Virus record (IMG/VR): IMGVR_UViG_3300027850_000002
Location: 111,416-175,415 of that record
DNA from: a virus
Length of the DNA stretch: 64,000 nucleotides
Direction: 5' to 3' (one strand)
Position numbers and translations under genes: made by a program. Below the pieces are notes generated by a model. The model saw nothing but the letters and a program-made list of their open reading frames with translations, made no database searches and had not been told where the DNA came from. Positions 40,248 to 47,732 of the stretch are shown here, one piece after another. Every line of letters begins with the position of its first letter. The stretch's first letter is position 1.

Positions 40248-41218
40248 GCGATGTCTCGCTTCGGCAGGGTGCCGTTCCAGGGTGCCGCGACGAGATAGCC
40301 GAACCCAGGGCCAAGGATGATGCGATCGCCTAGGGTGTCGACGGTCAAGACTGTGCCGATCGATCGCGGATTCAACACGTTCTTGAACAACGACGACAAC
40401 CCTTTGACGCCTTGTCCCATGCTCTTCGTGAAGCCGTAGATGATAGGACCGAGGTCGTCTTTGCCGTTGTATGGATTCGCACCTTGTCCATCGTATTCTG
40501 AACCAGGCATCACGATCCCCGAGGAGTAGTCATCGTAGAGCCACTGACCGTCGTACATCGCGAAGCGTTGCTGTGTGCCCGTACCGACGTACCCCCAACC
40601 AAACAAGTAATGGTCGGCCGTGCAGATGTACACGTATGGATCCGGGTCGATGGACACAGCAAGTGTGTTTGGATGGAGTGCGTCCATCGCGATCATCTGC
40701 GCGTATTCGTAGTCGCCGTTGCTGCCGTCCAACACGGCGGCATAGAATCGCCAGGGCGCCGTGTCTTCGACACAAATGTTCCACCGGATATCGCGATTGA
40801 AGCCGCCGAGATTGAACCCGTAAAAGTTGTCGTCGGAGACGAAACCACTGTCTGGTGCGGTTGGCTTGTCCGTCGCGGGGATCGCGCCTGCGACGAACCC
40901 CGCAGTCTTCGACACTCCGATGTACCAGTACTGAGAGCTAATGTTGTTGTCTGGGCCTTGTGGAAACAAGCCGCGCTGGAACATCCACTCATGTAGATTG
41001 TCCGGCGCCCGGACAACGAACCACGCGTTGTTGTTGTCCATGCCGTTGGCGCCGCTGTTGCGGTGTGCGATCTGATCGCCTGAGGCGTTGTACGTGATGC
41101 CGTCGGACGAGATCGGCACCGTCCACCCCACCGCCTTCAACGCTTCCTTGAGTGCGAAGACGGCCCACGGTGTGAACCCGTAGCGCAGGAAGATGTTGTT
41201 GTTGAAAACGAAGGCCAC
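40244..41218 (-). CDS. Tail/fibre protein, third paralogue
   Basis: A 324-residue protein with GTG start 1 base after the upstream stop. ALKEALKAVGWTVPISSDGI, NAWFVVRAPDN, EDTAPWRFYAAVLDG and DRIILGPGFG correspond to the shared elements of the two downstream paralogues, though more diverged. Its C-terminal PWNGTLPKRD matches theirs. Probably part of the same tail assembly. Confidence 0.6.
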   Translation of the reverse strand: MAFVFNNNIFLRYGFTPWAVFALKEALKAVGWTVPISSDGITYNASGDQIAHRNSGANGMDNNNAWFVVRAPDNLHEWMFQRGLFPQGPDNNISSQYWYIGVSKTAGFVAGAIPATDKPTAPDSGFVSDDNFYGFNLGGFNRDIRWNICVEDTAPWRFYAAVLDGSNGDYEYAQMIAMDALHPNTLAVSIDPDPYVYICTADHYLFGWGYVGTGTQQRFAMYDGQWLYDDYSSGIVMPGSEYDGQGANPYNGKDDLGPIIYGFTKSMGQGVKGLSSLFKNVLNPRSIGTVLTVDTLGDRIILGPGFGYLVAAPWNGTLPKRDIA

Positions 41219-41219
41219 G

Positions 41220-41636
41220 TTAGGGCTCCTTGGGCTTGTCGGGCTTGTCGGGTTTATCGTGTTTGGCGGGCTCGCCTGCTTCACCGTTCACGAGCAATCG
41301 ATCGGGAATCGGCGGCATCAGAACAGGTGTTGGTGTCGGCTCGACGGGCAAGACAGTCGGACCGACGATCCAACCGCCCGCCTTCAAGATCGACAGGGCC
41401 TCGAGAGGTGCGTCGAACTCGGTCTCCGGTTCTCCGAGAAAATCAACAAGGCCCCATGTGATGGGAAACCGCCCTCGCTTCACACGAGCACGCACCCGCA
41501 CGCGCACAGTGTTGTTGGGGACGGGCGCGTCCTTGGACTCGGGCTCAGCTTTACCCAGTGCAGCAGGTGCGCCTTGAAGTTCAGTTTTTTCCTGTGCAAC
41601 AGGTGCACGCAGCGGTCGTTTCACCTGACGCTTCAT
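41220..41636 (-). CDS. Pro/Lys-rich hypothetical structural protein
   Basis: A 138-residue protein starting at an ATGA overlap. Residues 45-110 look folded (VRVRVRARVKRGRFPITWG, LSILKAGGWIVGPTVLPV); the GGWIVGP part echoes the GWVV segment of the tail paralogues. The tail is a KPDKPDKPKEP repeat. Function unknown. Confidence 0.45.
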   Translation of the reverse strand: MKRQVKRPLRAPVAQEKTELQGAPAALGKAEPESKDAPVPNNTVRVRVRARVKRGRFPITWGLVDFLGEPETEFDAPLEALSILKAGGWIVGPTVLPVEPTPTPVLMPPIPDRLLVNGEAGEPAKHDKPDKPDKPKEP

Positions 41637-42145
41637 GGTTGCGGCTCCCATACTCCATTGGTGACGTGACCGTGAGCGCCGCACGTACGGCACTTCAAGC
41701 TCGGCGTCAGCGTGAGCGGTTCAACGCAGATGATCTGGTGGACCGGAGCCCCGTCGAGAGGTCGCACGGCGCAGAACGACTGGCACACGGCGTTCGAGTT
41801 GCGTGCGTCGATGTGCGTGTGCAGCCAGCCGATGAGGATCTCGTCTTTATCGAGCACGGCCTCGAACGTGTGGCCATGTCCCAGCTCAAGTGCTCCGACG
41901 TGGACAAGCGGCTCCTTGGATGTAGGCTGCGCCTTCGTGGGATCATCACGCCACGCGGGCCTGCCATTGATCTCGTCGAGGTCATCGGCGGTGCGCGCGA
42001 TCGGCTCCTCGAACCTTTGCTTACGCAAGCAGTCACTGCACAACGGGCGGTGTGCGAGCGGCGTGTTCGGGACATGATAGAGACGCTCGTCGATGCGCTT
42101 GCAGTCGCACTCGCCGACGCCGACGTAGACCGGACGCTCCATCAT
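41633..42145 (-). CDS. Zinc-site protein of unknown function
   Basis: A 170-residue protein with three metal-type clusters: CDC near residue 13, CSDC near 36, and a C-terminal CRTCGAHGHVTNGVWEP. The last resembles the end of DUF6527-like proteins. ILIGWLHTHIDARN and the closing LTLTPSLKC suggest a compact domain. Overlaps both neighbours. No function can be named. Confidence 0.45.
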   Translation of the reverse strand: MMERPVYVGVGECDCKRIDERLYHVPNTPLAHRPLCSDCLRKQRFEEPIARTADDLDEINGRPAWRDDPTKAQPTSKEPLVHVGALELGHGHTFEAVLDKDEILIGWLHTHIDARNSNAVCQSFCAVRPLDGAPVHQIICVEPLTLTPSLKCRTCGAHGHVTNGVWEPQP

Positions 42146-43533
42146 CAGCGCCGTCCCGGCAACGCGAACGCGGCAGCGGCGGCTTCCTCACCCAGCGAGG
42201 CCCACTTCGGATTCTGTGGTGGGCTGTGTTCTTGGATGAGGGGCTTCGCGTTGCCGAACGCCTGGCCCATCAGGTTGCCGGGACGGGCCGGGTCCTTGAT
42301 GTAGTTCGTGAACGCGTGGTTCATGCCGTGCTGGTGCGCAGCTGCAGCAGCTTCGCCGCGCTCTATCACATCAGTACGAAGGCCCGTGGGCTGACCCGGC
42401 TTGATCGGAAGGTAGTCCACGGCTTTGCCACCGACGATGTTGCCTTCGTGCACGTCGTGCAGACGCATGCCGTTGGGACGCTCGCCGCGCACGCGCGTGG
42501 CCGCTTCGAAGCTGGACGTCGCGCCCGGGTGATCGGTGGCGTGCTCGTAGAAGTGCGCGGGTCCGATCTTTGTCGGGGTCTCACCCTTGTACTGCGCGAC
42601 GTACGGGTTGCCGCGCAGTGCGGTTCCGGCCTCCGCCTTGTTCGCGACCATCAGGGGACCGGAGATGCCTTGCGGGTCGTAGACCTTGCGGACCGCGATG
42701 CCGTGCTCGGGGTGCGCGACGAGCGTCGACGTTCCCTCCATGCCGCTGCCGATGTGTTTGATCTGGCTGCCGGCCGCAGACGGCTTGAGCACGCCGGGCG
42801 TGGTAGCGAGCCGGTTCGCTGCACCCATGTTGCCGGTGTTGATGTGCTGCTGGATTGCACGCATGCCTGCGCGCGCAGCCGTCTTCTCCGTTGAGAACGA
42901 TGCGGCCTTCTCGCCGAGCGACTTCTCGCGTCCGGTCAGCGGGATCTCGTGGTGATCGCGTGCCGCTACGTGCGCGTGGTCGATCGTGAACTTTGCATCG
43001 AACGCGGGAAGGTGACCTTCAACGCGCCCCTTGTCGCCGAGGTAGCCAAGCGTAATGTGCGGGGTGAAGGTGTGGAGATCGGACGGGTCGATACCGTGCG
43101 TAGAAAGAGCACGCGACATGTCGACGTGGAGGTGTTCGAGGCCTGGCGCGTCGAGTAGCGCGACCAGAGCAGTCGAAGGCTTGCCGCCGCTCGAGGCGCC
43201 ATCGAAGTAGCCCCAGCCTTGGATCTTGGCGTCGATGGGTTCGGTCTTTTCGCCGACCTGGCGAAGCGCGGAGAGTGCGGCATGTACCTTCTCGGGTGGA
43301 TGGTCCTCGGCGGGCTTGCGCGTGTAGACCAACGTGACGTGGTCAATGTCCTTGTGCTTCGACGCATCCGGGATGACCTTCCTCTGGATTTCCCGAAGGT
43401 TGTCAGCGACATGCTCGGGCACGCGAACGTGCACGAAGAACGTCTTTGGATCAGTCGAAATCCTCGCAGTCTTCACCTGGCTGGAGGCCAGAAGAAGCTC
43501 ATCGAGCACCGCGGCAAACGAGACGGTTCGCAC
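42145..43533 (-). CDS. 2H phosphoesterase fused to a kinase-like domain
   Basis: A 462-residue protein with GTG start behind CCTATAATT. Residues 25-195 carry the two HxT motifs of the 2H superfamily: HVT at 65-67 (DHVTLVY) and HIT at 159-161 (FTPHITLGYL). Residues about 258-380 look like a phosphotransferase/kinase fold: IGSGMEGTSTLV as glycine loop, VRKVYD as the strand with Lys, and RLHDVHEGNI (359-365) as the catalytic H-D...N, then VDYL. 2H enzymes hydrolyse or ligate 2'-5' and cyclic phosphodiesters; the T4 anti-CBASS protein Acb1 is one. The end is Ala-rich and disordered. Confidence 0.65.
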   Translation of the reverse strand: MRTVSFAAVLDELLLASSQVKTARISTDPKTFFVHVRVPEHVADNLREIQRKVIPDASKHKDIDHVTLVYTRKPAEDHPPEKVHAALSALRQVGEKTEPIDAKIQGWGYFDGASSGGKPSTALVALLDAPGLEHLHVDMSRALSTHGIDPSDLHTFTPHITLGYLGDKGRVEGHLPAFDAKFTIDHAHVAARDHHEIPLTGREKSLGEKAASFSTEKTAARAGMRAIQQHINTGNMGAANRLATTPGVLKPSAAGSQIKHIGSGMEGTSTLVAHPEHGIAVRKVYDPQGISGPLMVANKAEAGTALRGNPYVAQYKGETPTKIGPAHFYEHATDHPGATSSFEAATRVRGERPNGMRLHDVHEGNIVGGKAVDYLPIKPGQPTGLRTDVIERGEAAAAAHQHGMNHAFTNYIKDPARPGNLMGQAFGNAKPLIQEHSPPQNPKWASLGEEAAAAAFALPGRR

Positions 43534-43539
43534 GGGGAA

Positions 43540-43545
43540 ATTATA
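43540..43545 (-). promoter_or_regulatory. TATAAT -10 element, leaderless geometry
   Basis: On the minus strand CACCTATAATTTCCCC ends 6 bases before the GTG at 43533. It is divergent from the plus-strand CCTATCATT at 43586, the two hexamers being 42 bases apart, with a run of nine A between them. It probably drives the whole tail run down to about 34 kb. Confidence 0.65.
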
Positions 43546-43587
43546 GGTGTTCCGGCCGTTTGCACCGGAACCAAAAAAAAATCCACC

Positions 43588-43593
43588 TATCAT
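43588..43593 (+). promoter_or_regulatory. TATCAT -10 element, leaderless geometry
   Basis: CACCTATCATTACATGATG: the hexamer ends 3 bases before one ATG and 6 before the next. Same variant (TATCAT) as at 11210. An A-tract (43573-43581) lies just upstream. Confidence 0.6.
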
Positions 43594-43599
43594 TACATG

Positions 43600-43632
43600 A
43601 TGGTCCCACCACCACCGAAGACGATCGCGGCG
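43600..43632 (+). other. N-terminal segment note for the membrane protein start
   Basis: Two ATG codons stand in tandem at 43597 and 43600. By analogy with the other leaderless genes the second is preferred (6 bases after the -10). This affects only one residue. Confidence 0.3.
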
Positions 43633-44028
43633 ATCATTGCTGGTGTCGTCATCGCAATCACGCCTGCACTGTTTGGTTACTTGCAGAGCCGTGATGAGAT
43701 CAGCGCGAAGTATCGACTGACCCAGGATGAAGCCGCGAACGGCTACACCGCGCTTGCCACGTCAGTCAAAGAACTTCAGGCCGCGATGACGGCACAGCAC
43801 GACTACATCGTGAAGCTCGAGGGACATCTCGAGGCGATGGACAAATTCGTGCTGTCGAACATCGACAAGCCCATGCTGATGCCTACGGTCGACGGCCATC
43901 AGCCGCCTGGAAAGCCTGTCACACCGGAGCAACCACCCAAGCCGATCGAACCGCCTGCAAAGCCCTCGTTTGGGGATCTACCGGCCGATTTCACTGCGGC
44001 GACGCAACAGGCTGCACCGTCGTCGTAG
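43600..44028 (+). CDS. Membrane-anchored coiled-coil protein
   Basis: A 142-residue protein with one membrane span near the start (TIAAIIAGVVIAITPALFGY), a long charged helix (residues 30-85) and a Pro-rich C-terminus (PEQPPKPIEPPAKP). This architecture, next to a transglycosylase, resembles an inner spanin, although spanins are usually embedded in or overlap lipoprotein genes and none is adjacent. A structural or host-envelope role is equally possible. Confidence 0.5.
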   Translation: MVPPPPKTIAAIIAGVVIAITPALFGYLQSRDEISAKYRLTQDEAANGYTALATSVKELQAAMTAQHDYIVKLEGHLEAMDKFVLSNIDKPMLMPTVDGHQPPGKPVTPEQPPKPIEPPAKPSFGDLPADFTAATQQAAPSS

Positions 44029-44033
44029 TGTGT

Positions 44034-44039
44034 TAAGAT
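44034..44039 (+). promoter_or_regulatory. Putative TAAGAT -10, leaderless geometry
   Basis: GTTAAGATCC lies 7 bases before the ATG of the transglycosylase gene, which has no ribosome binding site. The hexamer differs from TATAAT but the spacing is the same as in the clearer sites. Confidence 0.35.
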
Positions 44040-44046
44040 CCGCGAC

Positions 44047-44577
44047 ATGTCAATCATTATCGCGTTTCTGACGTTGTTTCTTGTATCGGCAGATGATGTA
44101 GAGACCTTCCGAGCGACCGCGCCGTCCTACCTCACGACAGAGACCGCACGTGATCACCTGGTCGCAGCACGTATGGCCGCTGTGTATCATCGTGTCGATG
44201 CGGACTTGCTGCTCTCGATCGCATGGTTCGAGAGTCGTTACACCATCGACGCGGTAGGGCCGATGGTCCGCGGCAAGCGTGCATGTGGCGTCCTCCAGCC
44301 GATCATGGAGCAGAGGTGCAGCGAGACGCCGTCTCTGATGGGCGGATACTTCGAAGGCGCCAAGCACCTGCGCGAATGGATGAACGCGGCGCGTGGTGAC
44401 ATGCGCACGGCGATGCTCGGGTACGCCGGCGGCTACGCACTGATCAAGGCCTGCGACGAAGGGCCGTTGATGGTGCAACGCGGCGGCCGTGAGGTGGACC
44501 TGTGCACCGTCGTCAACGCCCGCTTCTCCCGCATGCGTTGGATTCAACGTATGAGAGCAAAAAAGACCGCCGTCTAG
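44047..44577 (+). CDS. Secreted lytic transglycosylase
   Basis: A 176-residue protein with signal-like start (MSIIIAFLTLFLVSA). DADLLLSIAWFESRYTIDAV places the catalytic Glu62 in the SLT context, followed by GVLQPI and AMLGYAGGYALI, the typical G.mQ and aL..YngG elements. It would cleave peptidoglycan glycan strands. Being away from the endolysin block and next to a membrane protein, it may act at lysis or at DNA entry. Confidence 0.65.
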   Translation: MSIIIAFLTLFLVSADDVETFRATAPSYLTTETARDHLVAARMAAVYHRVDADLLLSIAWFESRYTIDAVGPMVRGKRACGVLQPIMEQRCSETPSLMGGYFEGAKHLREWMNAARGDMRTAMLGYAGGYALIKACDEGPLMVQRGGREVDLCTVVNARFSRMRWIQRMRAKKTAV

Positions 44578-44590
44578 CGAAGCTTGATCT

Positions 44591-44614
44591 ACACAAGCGC
44601 ACCCGCGCTTGTGT
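44591..44614. terminator. Perfect 10-bp palindrome between convergent genes
   Basis: ACACAAGCGC and its exact complement GCGCTTGTGT are separated by ACCC. No T-run follows on either side. It lies between the convergent ends at 44577 and 44666, where a bidirectional transcript end is expected. Confidence 0.5.
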
Positions 44615-44665
44615 TGACCGCCGCTACACAGCGGATCTCGTGAGAGGTCCACGGAGTGGCTGGAG

Positions 44666-44863
44666 CTACTCGAACAGGTCGAGCAGGTCGCCACCCGTGC
44701 TTTCGTCCTCCAACGGGGCCTCGCCTGCTACTTGCCGGCGTAGCCACGTGCGGTGACGTCGTTTGAGCAACGCCAGTCGCTTCGCTTTGCTGAACGCTTC
44801 CGCGAAGCTCGTCGCGCCGAGAAAGGGCACGCCATGGGGCTTGCCGTTGGTCCACGTCATCAC
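44666..44863 (-). CDS. Small basic hypothetical protein
   Basis: A 65-residue protein (GTG start, or ATG one codon later) overlapping the upstream stop. It reads SFAEAFSKAKRLALLKRRHR in the middle and ends in an acidic DLLDLFE. Last gene of the Cys-knuckle array, itself without the knuckle. Confidence 0.45.
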   Translation of the reverse strand: MMTWTNGKPHGVPFLGATSFAEAFSKAKRLALLKRRHRTWLRRQVAGEAPLEDESTGGDLLDLFE

Positions 44864-45108
44864 TCACCGCTTGGTATCACATCGTCAAGAGGCGCAGCAA
44901 CGATACATTGAAGACACGTCGGGAAGCCGTCGACCTTCGTTCGAGCGTTGACGTCGTCCACCGTTACTTGCAGACGACAGAGAGTTGTGTATTCGACACG
45001 GTCAACACCGTGGGGCGTGCCGTACACGAGCTTGAGGATCGAGTGCTTCAGCTTTCGTAGAGGATCGAACCAGAGCCAGGGTATGTTCTCGCGGGTTTGA
45101 AACGTCAC
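44860..45108 (-). CDS. Cys-knuckle family protein (array member 1)
   Basis: An 82-residue protein with GTG start in a GTGA overlap. His-Gly-Val-Asp then YTTLCRLQV and PTCLQCIVA provide the family's His, single Cys and CxxC. The layout H-x(n)-C-x(n)-TCxxC suggests one zinc ion per protein. Function unknown. Confidence 0.55.
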   Translation of the reverse strand: MTFQTRENIPWLWFDPLRKLKHSILKLVYGTPHGVDRVEYTTLCRLQVTVDDVNARTKVDGFPTCLQCIVAAPLDDVIPSGE

Positions 45109-45596
45109 GGCTTGGGCATTGTGGTAAGCATCCCGGCGAGCCACGCTTGGTAGTCGACGATGTTCTTGTAGTCGTCGAAGATGGAGACGACGCGCCGACC
45201 GTTCATCTTCGGCGGAGGTATGTTCTGTAGTGGAATTTGCGGTCCAGGATACGGCGTACGTCCGGAGACGGTCTTTCCATATCGTGCGGCGAACGTCAGG
45301 GTCTTCTGTTCGTAGCGAAAGCTGACGCCGTCCGTTGAGTGTCCAGACAAACAACGAATACATGTGAGCATGTGGTCGTCGTTGATGTAGACGCCTTCAC
45401 GTGCGCGTCCTTTAGACCCGGGGTACAACGTGACAAGGACGCCACACTCCGTGATGCCCTCGACGGGATACATATCGTTGACGTCCATCTGTTCGTAGCT
45501 CGTGACGTAGGTTGCAAGCACTGTATGCGTGAGACTGTCGTGGTCGGGACCACGATCGTAAAAGAACGTCCAACGGTTGCGGCCGAGGGGCTTCAC
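45105..45596 (-). CDS. Cys-knuckle family protein with C-terminal extension (member 2)
   Basis: A 163-residue protein with GTG start in a GTGA overlap. SLTHTVL, ITECGVLV and MLTCIRCLSG give the family ligands, here in the middle of the protein. About 75 residues follow (FRYEQKTLTFAARYGKT and a Pro-rich part), absent from other members, so this is an extended or fused form. Confidence 0.55.
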   Translation of the reverse strand: MKPLGRNRWTFFYDRGPDHDSLTHTVLATYVTSYEQMDVNDMYPVEGITECGVLVTLYPGSKGRAREGVYINDDHMLTCIRCLSGHSTDGVSFRYEQKTLTFAARYGKTVSGRTPYPGPQIPLQNIPPPKMNGRRVVSIFDDYKNIVDYQAWLAGMLTTMPKP

Positions 45597-45883
45597 TCCA
45601 CCTGCTCCCGTGTCCCCAAACACTCGAGGCAGTTGATTATGGCTGGTTCGTCGGTTTGCGCGTCGTCCCATGTTTTAGCCAACACGTCTGTGCAGAGGAT
45701 GGTGTAGCCGATGATGACATCGACGTGATCGACGCCGGCACCGAGGATGTTGTCTGCGGATTGCCGTACCAGCACGGCGCCGTGGTGAACGAGCTGCGTC
45801 GCAGGGTCACGCCAGCGAAACGCTGCGGGCAGGAGCAGGATTCGAGGAACGACTCTTCGTGAGTCGAGTTTTCCAAAGCTCAT
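45593..45883 (-). CDS. Cys-knuckle family protein (member 3)
   Basis: A 96-residue protein behind GGAGGAG, in a TGATG overlap. TQLVHHGAVLVRQ, IGYTILCTDV and IINCLECLGT are the His, Cys and CxxC elements. The N-terminus is basic and hydrophobic. Function unknown. Confidence 0.55.
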   Translation of the reverse strand: MSFGKLDSRRVVPRILLLPAAFRWRDPATQLVHHGAVLVRQSADNILGAGVDHVDVIIGYTILCTDVLAKTWDDAQTDEPAIINCLECLGTREQVE

Positions 45884-46062
45884 CACTCCTCCTTGGCCAG
45901 GCACTGTAAGCATGTGCGTACCCGGTCGCCTTGTTGAACTTCGTCGCTGCCGAACGTCTGATCGCACAACGTCAGGTAGGCCATCGCGCTGCGGCCCGGA
46001 AACACGATGGCGTGCACGAGGCCTGTGCTATCGACGACCGACCAGATGGTTCGGGCCGTCAT
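45883..46062 (-). CDS. Cys-knuckle family protein (member 4)
   Basis: A 59-residue protein, one of the most compact members. IWSVVDSTGLVHAIVFPG, YLTLCDQTF and VRTCLQCLAKEE cover almost its whole length, so this approximates the minimal domain. ATG in an ATGA overlap. Confidence 0.6.
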   Translation of the reverse strand: MTARTIWSVVDSTGLVHAIVFPGRSAMAYLTLCDQTFGSDEVQQGDRVRTCLQCLAKEE

Positions 46063-46229
46063 CGCAGGCATTCAGGCTTCACCATCTCCTTGACGGTGTC
46101 GTGCACGCGGTCCTCGTAGCCGTGTGAATAGTTCCACGACCGTTCGAGCTGCCACGCGCCGTAGCTGACGAAGCTGAGAACAATGACCACGACGACGTAG
46201 AACGCCACGGACGGCTTGAAGGTCTTCAC
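46059..46229 (-). CDS. Small membrane protein
   Basis: A 56-residue protein with GTG start in a GTGA overlap with the gene upstream and ATGA with the one downstream. One membrane span (VAFYVVVVIVLSFVSYGAW) and a charged helix with VKPECLR at the end. It interrupts the Cys-knuckle array. The competing reading frame on this strand has no such features. Confidence 0.55.
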   Translation of the reverse strand: MKTFKPSVAFYVVVVIVLSFVSYGAWQLERSWNYSHGYEDRVHDTVKEMVKPECLR

Positions 46230-46801
46230 GGCTTTTCTTTCTCCTTCTCGAGTTTCTCCTGTTCCTCGTACGCACGCATCAGTGCTTCCTGTTTGAGGCG
46301 CTCGGGCCAGTAGTACTCAGGCGTGTCGTAGTACGAGACCTTCTCTTCAACGACGGGCCGCACATAGTGCTCACGTTGGACATCCTTGTTCTTAGGCCAG
46401 TCTTCCCAAGCGCTGTCCTCTATCTCGTCTTGATCGAAGTACCACTCCATCCGCGCGTCGATGAGCTTCTGCTTCGCAGCGGGCGATAACCCTGTCATGC
46501 ACTGGCCGCCGGCCTTCATGTCGGGGAAGAAGTTCTCCTCCAGGTCGTTCCAAAGCTGTTCGTAGATCCAACCCTCGCACGCGAAGTGATCGCGGATCTC
46601 GACACACAACAAGCACGTCTTGAACGAATCGGGTCGACCGTCCCAGACGCTGGTAGCGTAGTCGTACTTCGTGCCTGCGGAGATGACCTCACGGCATTCA
46701 CCGCATACATGCTCCTTGCGGGCCTTGCGTACCGTTCGTGACGAACACGTCGGGCCTTCGCCGTCGTTGCCTTGAAGCGGACAGCAGACGATGTCACCCA
46801 T
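46226..46801 (-). CDS. Double-CxxC zinc protein
   Basis: A 191-residue protein. RKARKEHVCGECREVISAGT and FKTCLLCVEIRDHF form a four-Cys zinc domain of the RKArK..C.eC...I..G..Y...(14)..k.C..C type known from phages and bacteria. The C-terminal 80 residues are acidic and aromatic, ending in a coiled coil. It has the TCxxC signature in common with neighbours but two complete pairs. Confidence 0.55.
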   Translation of the reverse strand: MGDIVCCPLQGNDGEGPTCSSRTVRKARKEHVCGECREVISAGTKYDYATSVWDGRPDSFKTCLLCVEIRDHFACEGWIYEQLWNDLEENFFPDMKAGGQCMTGLSPAAKQKLIDARMEWYFDQDEIEDSAWEDWPKNKDVQREHYVRPVVEEKVSYYDTPEYYWPERLKQEALMRAYEEQEKLEKEKEKP

Positions 46802-46959
46802 CACAGCACCCAGTAGATGGGTTCAAGACCAATACACGCGAAGCATGTCAACGGACCGTCCACGGTGTCCCATGTTCGGGTGAGCTGACTCTCGTTGCAC
46901 AACGAGAGATGGTGACGAGGCCGTTCAATGTGAACAAGCCCGTCACCACCTGAGTGCAC
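46801..46959 (-). CDS. Cys-knuckle family protein (member 5)
   Basis: A 52-residue protein. GDGLVHIERPRHHLSLCNES and GPLTCFACIGLEP provide the full ligand set. The GTG start lies within the coding region of the motif and no ribosome binding site is visible, so the true start could be slightly upstream with a non-standard codon. Confidence 0.5.
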   Translation of the reverse strand: MHSGGDGLVHIERPRHHLSLCNESQLTRTWDTVDGPLTCFACIGLEPIYWVL

Positions 46960-46997
46960 GGAAAGCGTTACGTAGTCGAACCGAGGTTGCGTGAGAC

Positions 46998-47243
46998 CTA
47001 CGGTGCTGCGTCCTTCGCAATCTTGTTGAGGGCTGAAACGTCGATCGGACGAGCCACGCGACGCGGCATCATCTTGAGCTTGACGCCTTCCTTGCGGAGG
47101 CGCGTCGACATTGCCGACACTGTGTTGCGGGAGAGGCCCGTCGCGGCCACCACCTCGGCGATGTTCGTCGCCTTCTGCCAGTTCTTCACAAAGGCCTCGT
47201 AAGCGTACGGGGCCGTCTTGGTCTTTCCATTCATCTTGGTCAT
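46998..47243 (-). CDS. Helix-turn-helix protein
   Basis: An 81-residue protein. NIAEVVAATGLSRNTVSAMS is a clear HTH, followed by TRLRKEGVKLKMMPRR, a combination common in small phage regulators that act on homologous sites. It lies in the array between members 5 and 6 and could regulate it. Confidence 0.6.
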   Translation of the reverse strand: MTKMNGKTKTAPYAYEAFVKNWQKATNIAEVVAATGLSRNTVSAMSTRLRKEGVKLKMMPRRVARPIDVSALNKIAKDAAP

Positions 47244-47313
47244 ATTGCTTTTCTGGCATGGCTCGGCACCTCCGTCAAGAGTCTAGTCAGTTCAATAAAC
47301 ACAGCTCGACAGT

Positions 47314-47517
47314 TCAGAACTCGCCCCACGGCCTTTCAACCAGGCAGCGAAAGCATGTGGTAGGTCCGAACTCGTAGTACACGGGCGACTTTGTACGGCC
47401 CATCCCGCATACAGTGGTGCCCCGAGAATTAGCACGGTGCATGAGGTCGTCGTGACCAGCCACATAGCCGTAGCGCCAGAGTCGGCGTTCAGCATCGAAG
47501 TCGACTATATCCCTCAG
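47314..47517 (-). CDS. Cys-knuckle family protein (member 6), CTG start
   Basis: A 67-residue protein. DDLMHRANSRGTTVCGMG and GPTTCFRCLVERP supply the ligands. The only start compatible with the neighbour is CTG in a CTGA overlap, paralleling the ATGA and GTGA overlaps elsewhere. The start is therefore uncertain, the domain is not. Confidence 0.5.
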   Translation of the reverse strand: MRDIVDFDAERRLWRYGYVAGHDDLMHRANSRGTTVCGMGRTKSPVYYEFGPTTCFRCLVERPWGEF

Positions 47518-47732
47518 GTTGTTGGATCTTTCGTCCAATCGTGCATCGTAACGCCGGCAGCGCAGCCCATGCACGAGACCGGCAACGAGGTGACTGACGA
47601 CATCGCGAAGCCCCAGCCGCATGTGAACCAGGGCCACTCAGATTTGTTGTCCCGTTCGTTGGTCTCGCCGATATGGACAAGGCCGGTCGTGCGGTCGAGG
47701 AAGTGGTTATTGATGAGTGTTGGCGTTGGCAC
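47514..47732 (-). CDS. Cys-knuckle family protein (member 7)
   Basis: A 72-residue protein with GTG behind AAGGAG. DRTTGLVHIGETNE, WPWFTCGWGF and PVSCMGCAAG match the family. It overlaps the upstream gene by 26 bases. Function unknown. Confidence 0.55.
   Translation of the reverse strand: MPTPTLINNHFLDRTTGLVHIGETNERDNKSEWPWFTCGWGFAMSSVTSLPVSCMGCAAGVTMHDWTKDPTT

Noticed and set aside
44589-44867. 92-residue minus-strand frame overlapping the 44863 gene
   Set aside because: Low-complexity Arg/Pro/Ala composition typical of a shadow; the other frame gives a sensible protein coupled to its neighbour and avoids the palindrome at 44591.
46072-46275. 67-residue Arg-rich minus-strand frame
   Set aside because: The frame at 46059-46229 on the same strand has a membrane span, coupled start and coupled stop; this one is its shadow.
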